Positions 58,414-64,000 of a DNA stretch of 64,000 nucleotides are shown piece by piece (positions within the stretch are counted from its first letter, which is position 1; every line of letters begins with the position of its first letter). The notes under the pieces are model-generated. The model saw only the letters and a list, made by a program, of their open reading frames with translations. It was not told the origin of the DNA and ran no database searches. The stretch spans positions 1 to 64,000 of the forward strand of contig DVOW01000043.1 in the NCBI GenBank assembly GCA_018713335.1, written 5' to 3'. Made by a program: the position numbers and the translations under genes. This DNA is from Candidatus Merdivicinus intestinigallinarum. Lineage in GTDB: Bacteria > Bacillota > Clostridia > Oscillospirales > Ruminococcaceae.

Positions 58414-61397
58414 CACCACTAAAATTGACCCTCTGCGCCTTCGGGCCCTTCCGTCAGGAGCAGACCTTGGATTTTTCGGAGCTGGGCGGGCAGAAAATGT
58501 TCCTTATTACCGGAAAAACCGGCGCTGGGAAAACCACCCTGTTTGACGCCATTGTGTACGCCCTTTACGGGGAGGCCAGCGGCAGCCTGCGGATGCCGGA
58601 CCAGCTGAAAAGCGACTTTTCCGGCCCCTCGGAACGCTGTTTTGTGGAATACACCTTTGAAACCGGCGGGCATGTTTACACCGTAAACCGTTCCCCGGCC
58701 CAAACCTTGACAAAGCTCCGGGGCGAAGGGGAACGCTCTGTGGCGGCTTCCGCCCTGCTGAAACTGGATACAGGAGAAGAAATCTCCGGTGTGCGGGATG
58801 TGGACAAAAAAATAGAAAGCATCATGGGGATCGACGGGGAGCAGTTCCGAAAAATCGTCCTGCTCCCTCAGGGAGAGTTCCGGAAGTTTTTGGACGCCGG
58901 TTCCAATGAGCGCCAGCTGATTTTCCGCAGCATTTTCGGCACGGAAATTTTCGGCCGGTTTACGGAACTGCTAAAACAGCAGGAAGCGGGTTTTCTGGAA
59001 CAGCGGAAAGTCCTCTCCCAGTCCCTTTACGGCCTGGCCAAGGCCATTCCCCAGGAGGATGAGGAGCTGGCCCGGCTGCTTAGCATGGACCCCCTGCCTT
59101 TTGGGGAGATCCAGCCGCGCCTGCGCGCCCTTTTGAATGAAGCCAAGGAGCAGGCCGCCGCCTGGGAAACGGAGCTGCAAAAGGTTTCCGCTGAACGGGA
59201 AGCCATCCGCCTTGACCACGCGAAGATGGTCAACCAGAAGCTGGCGGAACGGACGGAAAGCCGCAAACAGCTGGAGCTTTTGCAGAAACAGGCGCCGGAA
59301 ATGGAAACAGAAGCCCGGCTTATCGCACGGTTAAGTGAAGTCCGGCTCATCAAGCTGCGGGAGGACGCTGTGACCGCCACGGAAAAACAGCTGGCGACCC
59401 TGGCGGCGGATTCCATCCGGACGGAAAGGGAAACGGCGGAGGCGGGTTCTAAAAAGGAAGCCGCTTTGGCGGCATTCGTCCAGGCGGAAAAAGCCCAGGA
59501 AGAGCTTCCGTCCCTGAACGGCCAGCTGGCGGAGCTGGCCCAGGTTCGGGCAAAGCTGGTGCGCTTAAAGGAGCTGGAAGCCCAACAGCAGGCCCTTTCC
59601 AAGGAAACAGAAAAGCTGAGCCGCCAGGCGGAGATCCTGCAATTGTTCCAGGACCGGGTTACCTTAAAGGAAAAGCGGGACCAGACCGCCCGGACTGCCG
59701 ATGCTTTAGAGAATTTGAGCCGGGAATTGGCGCAGGTTTCCAAGCTCCAGCAGGATTTTGCCGCCCAGCGGGACCGTTTTTTGGACGCTTACCGGCAGTT
59801 CCTGGACGGGCAGGCGGGATTGTTGGCCCGGGATTTGGAGGATGGGAAACCCTGTCCGGTGTGCGGCTCCCTTTCTCATCCGAAAAAAGCCAATTTCATT
59901 GAAGGCACCCCTTCCCAGCAGCAGGTGGACGCACTGCGCGGCCAAATGGACCAGGCCTCCCAGCGCCACTCCAAGGCGGTTTCCGCTATGCAGAAGGTGT
60001 GGCAGAAGGCGGCCCTTTTCCTGGAAGCGGACGGTGCTTCCCTGCCCGGCGCAGAGCGTCTGGCCGCGGAACCGGGGCTTTTGGAACAGCTCCGGGCCCC
60101 CGCCTTTTCGGCCGCCAACGCGGCCCGGGATGCCTACAATGAGGCGGAAGCCGTCCTGCGGCAGCGGGCCCCCCGGGCGGTGGATTCCCCGGAATACCAG
60201 GACCCTCAGCGTTTGGAACGCCTTTTAACGGACATCCGCCAAAAGCTCTCCCAAACGGAGGGACAGCGGGAAGCAACGGAGCAGAACGCCGCCGCTGTTT
60301 ACAAGGAAATCCCCGCCAGATTTGCGGGCCTTTCCGCCCTGGACAAACAGGAAGCAGAGCTTCGGAAGAAGATCCAGGAGATCACGGATGCTTTGGAAAC
60401 CGCCAACCGGAACCTGCGCAGTCTGGAAGGGCTGGAAAGCAAACTGCGGGAACGGCTTTCGTCCCTGGAAAGCCAAACGGACGCCGGAGAGCAGAAGCGG
60501 GCCGCCCAGCAGGAGGAATTTGAACGGCAGCTTGCCGGGGCGGGATACGAGGATTTGTCCGGCTACCGGGCCGATTTGCTGGAGCTTCCCAGCTTGGACG
60601 CCCGGAAACAGCGGCTTTCCGCCTTTCAGACCCGTTTGGAACGGGAAAAGGCCGTCAATGAGAGGTTAGAACAGGAAACCGCCGGGTGGACGCCCTTCCC
60701 TCTGGAAGAAATGACGGCCAGGGCCGCCCAGCTGGACGGGAGGATGACCGACTTGAACCGCCTGATCGCCCAGCGGCACGCCTTTGTTCAGTCAACAGGC
60801 GCGGTGGTTACCCAAATGGAGGAACAGCACAAAAAATTGCAGGAGCTGGAAAACCGGCTGCAAACGGTTTCGGCTGTGGCCCGGACGGCCCGGGGGGACA
60901 ACGCCTACAACCTGAACTTTGAACGGTACGTCCTCAGCGGTTTTTTTGACCAGATCGTGGACAGCGCCAATGTGCGGCTGCAAAAAATGAGCAGCGGGCG
61001 GTATTCCGTCTGCCGGAAGGGCGGGCGCAGCCGCCGCGGCCGGGCTTCGGGCTTAGATTTGGAGGTGCTGGACGTCAACACCGGCAAATACCGGGACACC
61101 TCCACCCTTTCCGGCGGTGAGAGCTTTCTCACCGCCCTGTCCCTGGCCCTGGCGGTGGCGGAGGTCATCACCCGGTTCAGCGGCGGCATTGAAATCAACA
61201 CCATGCTCATTGACGAGGGCTTCGGCAGCCTGGACGCCGATTCCTTGGAAACCGCCATGGACGCCTTGCAGTCCTTGCAGGGTGGGAACCGTCTGGTAGG
61301 CATTATTTCCCATGTAGAGACCCTGGCCCACTACATCCCGGCCAAGCTGGTTGTCACAGCTTCCCGCCAGGGGAGCAGCGCCGGGTTCCAATGTTAA
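58410..61397 (+). CDS. sbcC: DNA double-strand-break ATPase SbcC (Rad50-like)
   Basis: 995 residues. The N-terminal ATPase half has Walker A ITGKTGAGKTTLFDAI (about 31-46). Long coiled coils (about 180-480 and 520-830) flank the zinc hook PCPVCG near residue 487. The C-terminal half has the signature TLSGGESFLTALSLALA and Walker B MLIDEGFGSLDAD. It tethers and unwinds DNA ends for SbcD. Length and layout are normal. Confidence 0.96.
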   Translation: MTPLKLTLCAFGPFRQEQTLDFSELGGQKMFLITGKTGAGKTTLFDAIVYALYGEASGSLRMPDQLKSDFSGPSERCFVEYTFETGGHVYTVNRSPAQTLTKLRGEGERSVAASALLKLDTGEEISGVRDVDKKIESIMGIDGEQFRKIVLLPQGEFRKFLDAGSNERQLIFRSIFGTEIFGRFTELLKQQEAGFLEQRKVLSQSLYGLAKAIPQEDEELARLLSMDPLPFGEIQPRLRALLNEAKEQAAAWETELQKVSAEREAIRLDHAKMVNQKLAERTESRKQLELLQKQAPEMETEARLIARLSEVRLIKLREDAVTATEKQLATLAADSIRTERETAEAGSKKEAALAAFVQAEKAQEELPSLNGQLAELAQVRAKLVRLKELEAQQQALSKETEKLSRQAEILQLFQDRVTLKEKRDQTARTADALENLSRELAQVSKLQQDFAAQRDRFLDAYRQFLDGQAGLLARDLEDGKPCPVCGSLSHPKKANFIEGTPSQQQVDALRGQMDQASQRHSKAVSAMQKVWQKAALFLEADGASLPGAERLAAEPGLLEQLRAPAFSAANAARDAYNEAEAVLRQRAPRAVDSPEYQDPQRLERLLTDIRQKLSQTEGQREATEQNAAAVYKEIPARFAGLSALDKQEAELRKKIQEITDALETANRNLRSLEGLESKLRERLSSLESQTDAGEQKRAAQQEEFERQLAGAGYEDLSGYRADLLELPSLDARKQRLSAFQTRLEREKAVNERLEQETAGWTPFPLEEMTARAAQLDGRMTDLNRLIAQRHAFVQSTGAVVTQMEEQHKKLQELENRLQTVSAVARTARGDNAYNLNFERYVLSGFFDQIVDSANVRLQKMSSGRYSVCRKGGRSRRGRASGLDLEVLDVNTGKYRDTSTLSGGESFLTALSLALAVAEVITRFSGGIEINTMLIDEGFGSLDADSLETAMDALQSLQGGNRLVGIISHVETLAHYIPAKLVVTASRQGSSAGFQC

Positions 61398-61406
61398 GGA
61401 GTTTTT

Positions 61407-61778
61407 ATGAAAAATTGGGAAAACCGGCTTTCGGGCCTGCTTTTGATTGCCGCGGGCGTTATCCTTCTGGCCATTCTTGTTTGTAACCTCTGGATTTTCC
61501 CGCCCGGGGAAGGATTGGAACCGGTTTTGCTAGAAAGCAGCATGGCGGAATCCTCGGAATATCCGGAAATGCCGGAACCGCCAGGGCCGGTGAACCTGAA
61601 CACGGCCACTTTGGAGGAGCTGGACGCCCTTCCCGGCATAGGGGAAACCCTGGCGCAGCGGATTTTGGATTACCGGGAAGCAAACGGCGGGTTTCAGACT
61701 TTAGAGGAGTTCATGGAGGTGGACGGCATCGGCCAGTCCACCTTTGAGGAACTGAAGGGAAAAATCACCTTGGAGTAA
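61407..61778 (+). CDS. ComEA-like helix-hairpin-helix protein
   Basis: 123 residues. A transmembrane helix is at about 8-28 (GLLLIAAGVILLAILVCNLWI), then a short Pro/Glu linker and a tandem helix-hairpin-helix domain (VNLNTATLEELDALPGIGETLAQRI, then FMEVDGIGQSTFEELK) of the ComEA type, which binds double-stranded DNA. It lacks the longer N-terminal SLBB region of full ComEA, so it is a short variant. AAGGAG lies before the ATG. It could act in DNA uptake, but ComEC/ComEB are not present here. Confidence 0.88.
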   Translation: MKNWENRLSGLLLIAAGVILLAILVCNLWIFPPGEGLEPVLLESSMAESSEYPEMPEPPGPVNLNTATLEELDALPGIGETLAQRILDYREANGGFQTLEEFMEVDGIGQSTFEELKGKITLE

Positions 61779-61793
61779 ACGGGAGGCATCCAT

Positions 61794-64000
61794 TTGGAGC
61801 AGAGAGTAAAGCTGCCCGTCCGGCAGCTGGTGGAATTTGTACTGCGGGGCGGCAGCATTGACGACCGGTTCGGCGGGGCAGACCGGGCATTGGAAGGCGG
61901 CCGCATCCACCGGCGTCTGCAAAAGCAGGAGGGAGAGGGCTACGAGGCGGAGGTGAAATTCTCCCACACAGAGGAATTCCAGGGGACGGTTTTTACTGTG
62001 GAAGGCCGGGCGGACGGCGTTTTCCGGGAGGACGGCCTGCCCGCCATTGACGAAATCAAAACCACCGCCGCCCCCGTTTCCATCATTACCCCGGACTTTA
62101 ACCGGCTCCATTGGGCCCAGGCACAGTGCTACGCTTATTTTTACGCTGTCCAGAAGGATTTGCCGGAGGTCGGCGTGCGGCTGACCTATTTTCAGATCGA
62201 AACGGAGGAGATCCTGCGGTTCACTCGGGTATTTTCCCGGGCGGAGCTGACGGAATTTTACCAGGATCTGCTGCGCCGGTACAAAGTTTGGGCGGATTTT
62301 CAAAGCCAGTGGGAGGACTTGCGGGATCGTTCCATTGAGCCGCTGTCCTTCCCCTTCCCCGCTTTCCGGAAGGGCCAGCGGGAGATGGCCGCCGCCGTTT
62401 ACCGGACGATCCAGCGGGAACGCCGCCTGTTCTGCCAGGCTCCGACGGGCATCGGCAAGACCATTTCCACCCTGTTTCCCGCGGTGAAAGCCATGGGCAA
62501 CGGATTCACGGAAAAAATCTTCTACCTGACGGCTAAAACCATTACCCGCCAGGCGGCAGAGGACGCCTTCTCCATGCTGCGGCGGCAGCCGGTGCGGGTG
62601 AAAAGCGTGACCCTGACCGCCAAGGACAAGATCTGTTTTCTGGAGGAACGCCGGTGCAACCCGGTGGACTGCCCCTACGCGGACGGCCATTACGACCGGG
62701 TCAACGACGTCCTGCTGGATATGCTCCAAAAAGAGGACGCCTTTTCCCGGGAAGTCATTGAGTGCTATGCAAAGGAAGGGCGGGTCTGCCCTTTTGAGCT
62801 GGAGCTGGACCTGACGCTTTGGTGCGACTGCATTATCTGCGACTACAACTACCTGTTTGACCCGACGGTTTCCCTGAAGCGGTTTTTCGGGGATTCCGGC
62901 GGGAACTACGCCTTTTTGATCGACGAGGCCCACAACCTGGTGGACCGGGCCAGGGACATGTATTCCGCCAAACTGCAAAAATCGGCCTTTCGTTCCCTAA
63001 GGCAGGCCCTGGGCAAAACCGGCGACAGGCGGCTGAAATCCGCCTTGAACAAGGTGGATACCGCCATGCGGGAGCTGCGGAAAAACTGCGGCGAGGAAAA
63101 ATGCGTTTCCCAAACCGAACCGCTGACCGAGTTCAACCGCCTTTTAGCGCCGCTTATCAGTCGGCTGGAGGAATGGCTCCGGGAACACCTGGACGCGCCC
63201 CAGCATGGGCAGGCGCTGGAGCTTTATTTCGAGCTTCTGAATTACCAGCGGACGGCGGAGCTTTACGATGACCATTACATCACCATGCTCTATCCCTTCG
63301 GCTATGACCTGACGGTGAACCAATTCTGCCGGGACCCTTCGGCCCTGCTGGACGAGGCCCTGAAAAAGGGGAAATCTGCGGCGCTGTTTTCGGCCACCCT
63401 GTCCCCCATGGGGTACTACCAGGCGGTTTTGGGCGGCGGGGACAACTGCCTGCGCTGCCAGCTGCCCTCCCCCTTCGCGCCGGAAAACCTGGGGCTGTTT
63501 GTCAACGACCGCATCAGCACCCGTTTCCAGGACCGGGAGCAGACCTACGACGCCATTGCCCAGAGCATTTTGACGATGGTTTCCGCCAAAAAGGGAAATT
63601 ATATGGCCTTTTTCCCTTCTTACAGTTACTGCAAACAGGTTTACGAACGGTTCTGCGGCATGTGTGGGAATGAGATCCGCCCGGTGATGCAGCAAAGCGG
63701 CATGGAGGAAGCAGAACGAGAGGAATTTCTGCGCCAGTTTGAAGAGGACGCACCCCAGAGTATGGCGGCCTTCTGCGTCATGGGCGGCATTTTTTCGGAA
63801 GGCATTGACCTAAAGGGGAACCGCTTGATCGGCGCGGTCATCGTCGGGGTGGGGCTTCCCCAAATCGGGCCGGAACCCAACGCCATCCGGGAATATTACG
63901 ATGAAAAAAACGGCATGGGCTTCGATTTCGCCTACCGGTTCCCGGGGATGAACAAGGTTTTGCAGGCGGCCGGGCGGGTGATCCGGGACAGCACGGACCG
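61794..64000 (+). CDS. PD-(D/E)XK nuclease plus DinG/XPD-type Fe-S helicase (partial, runs off the window)
   Basis: At least 735 residues; the end is outside the window. The start is TTG at 61794 with GGGAGG 7 nt upstream. Residues about 65-125 carry a RecB-like nuclease core: D74 in EGRADGVF, D86/E87/K89 in DEIKTT and a following Gln-rich helix. Walker A is APTGIGKT (217-223). Cysteines in KICFLEERRCNPVDCPY and RVCPF fit the XPD/DinG [4Fe-4S] cluster. DEAH is in LIDEAHNLVDRA, and motif VI QAAGRVIRD occurs at the last bases. A helicase fused to a nuclease of this kind (also seen in DUF/DEAD2 proteins) would process DNA ends or flaps. Confidence 0.85.
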   Translation, partial: MEQRVKLPVRQLVEFVLRGGSIDDRFGGADRALEGGRIHRRLQKQEGEGYEAEVKFSHTEEFQGTVFTVEGRADGVFREDGLPAIDEIKTTAAPVSIITPDFNRLHWAQAQCYAYFYAVQKDLPEVGVRLTYFQIETEEILRFTRVFSRAELTEFYQDLLRRYKVWADFQSQWEDLRDRSIEPLSFPFPAFRKGQREMAAAVYRTIQRERRLFCQAPTGIGKTISTLFPAVKAMGNGFTEKIFYLTAKTITRQAAEDAFSMLRRQPVRVKSVTLTAKDKICFLEERRCNPVDCPYADGHYDRVNDVLLDMLQKEDAFSREVIECYAKEGRVCPFELELDLTLWCDCIICDYNYLFDPTVSLKRFFGDSGGNYAFLIDEAHNLVDRARDMYSAKLQKSAFRSLRQALGKTGDRRLKSALNKVDTAMRELRKNCGEEKCVSQTEPLTEFNRLLAPLISRLEEWLREHLDAPQHGQALELYFELLNYQRTAELYDDHYITMLYPFGYDLTVNQFCRDPSALLDEALKKGKSAALFSATLSPMGYYQAVLGGGDNCLRCQLPSPFAPENLGLFVNDRISTRFQDREQTYDAIAQSILTMVSAKKGNYMAFFPSYSYCKQVYERFCGMCGNEIRPVMQQSGMEEAEREEFLRQFEEDAPQSMAAFCVMGGIFSEGIDLKGNRLIGAVIVGVGLPQIGPEPNAIREYYDEKNGMGFDFAYRFPGMNKVLQAAGRVIRDSTD

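Overview
The window looks like a chromosomal segment of an anaerobic, fairly GC-rich (upper 50s percent by eye) Firmicute of the class Clostridia, most like the gut Oscillospirales/Ruminococcaceae group. The evidence is AGGAGG-type ribosome binding sites, sigma-A promoters with 16-18 bp spacers, class III (oxygen-sensitive) ribonucleotide reductase, ECF transporter genes, ClpE, a TTG/GTG start habit, and many sugar-catabolic genes. No transposase, phage gene, CRISPR array, rRNA or tRNA gene was seen.

Layout: (i) 0.1-1.3 kb, the rpsF-ssb-rpsR operon. (ii) 1.4-12.5 kb, a sugar-catabolic region: a FucU-like mutarotase and a GH29 fucosidase; a ROK repressor divergent from a PfkB kinase / D-lyxose-isomerase-like cupin / class II aldolase operon; a reading frame joining a MarR regulator to citrate synthase; a GH172 (DUF2961) enzyme; and a Gfo/Idh/MocA oxidoreductase with a sugar epimerase. 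(iii) 12.6-16.1 kb, a PocR/AraC regulator next to a corrinoid-activating RACo-type protein and a DUF2284 protein. (iv) 16.2-17.8 kb, mgtE behind a structured leader with small ORFs. (v) 17.9-29.3 kb, a long leftward housekeeping run (ruvC-ruvA-ruvB, methyltransferase, ecfA1-ecfA2-ecfT, truA, DUF5711, cvpA, pgsA, clpE). (vi) 29.4-32.6 kb, nrdD / separate glycyl-radical peptide / nrdG behind paired NrdR boxes.

(vii) 32.6-40.5 kb, leftward: an ECF-type sigma factor, an anti-sigma-like membrane protein fused to a beta-propeller and a full ABC solute-binding domain, a paralogous solute-binding protein, two sugar permeases and two membrane/secreted proteins. I regard this as the most novel system here: the anti-sigma factor appears to carry its own sugar receptor. 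(viii) 40.7-46 kb, a second GH29 fucosidase, a DUF4038 (GH140-like) hydrolase, a Cys-type sulfatase and a small ferredoxin. None of the hydrolases has a visible signal peptide, which suggests oligosaccharides are imported and dismantled inside the cell. (ix) 46-51.7 kb, small stand-alone genes (NERD, DUF378, VOC, vWA), a cluster of palindromes, a nucleoside hydrolase and a tRNA-dihydrouridine synthase. (x) 51.8-64 kb, rightward: polA, GNAT, rimI, tsaD, two tandem anchored paralogues, sbcD-sbcC, a ComEA-like protein and a nuclease-helicase cut by the window end.

Regulatory links visible in sequence: a 10-nt element (AGAAAAACGC or its complement) recurs in the -35/-10 spacers of the sigma-operon promoter and one fucosidase promoter, with a near copy in the other; a cre-like box overlaps the epimerase promoter; and the mgtE leader offers two mutually exclusive pairings next to the ribosome binding site. 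All gene functions are from reading translated sequence and motif recognition, without database searches.
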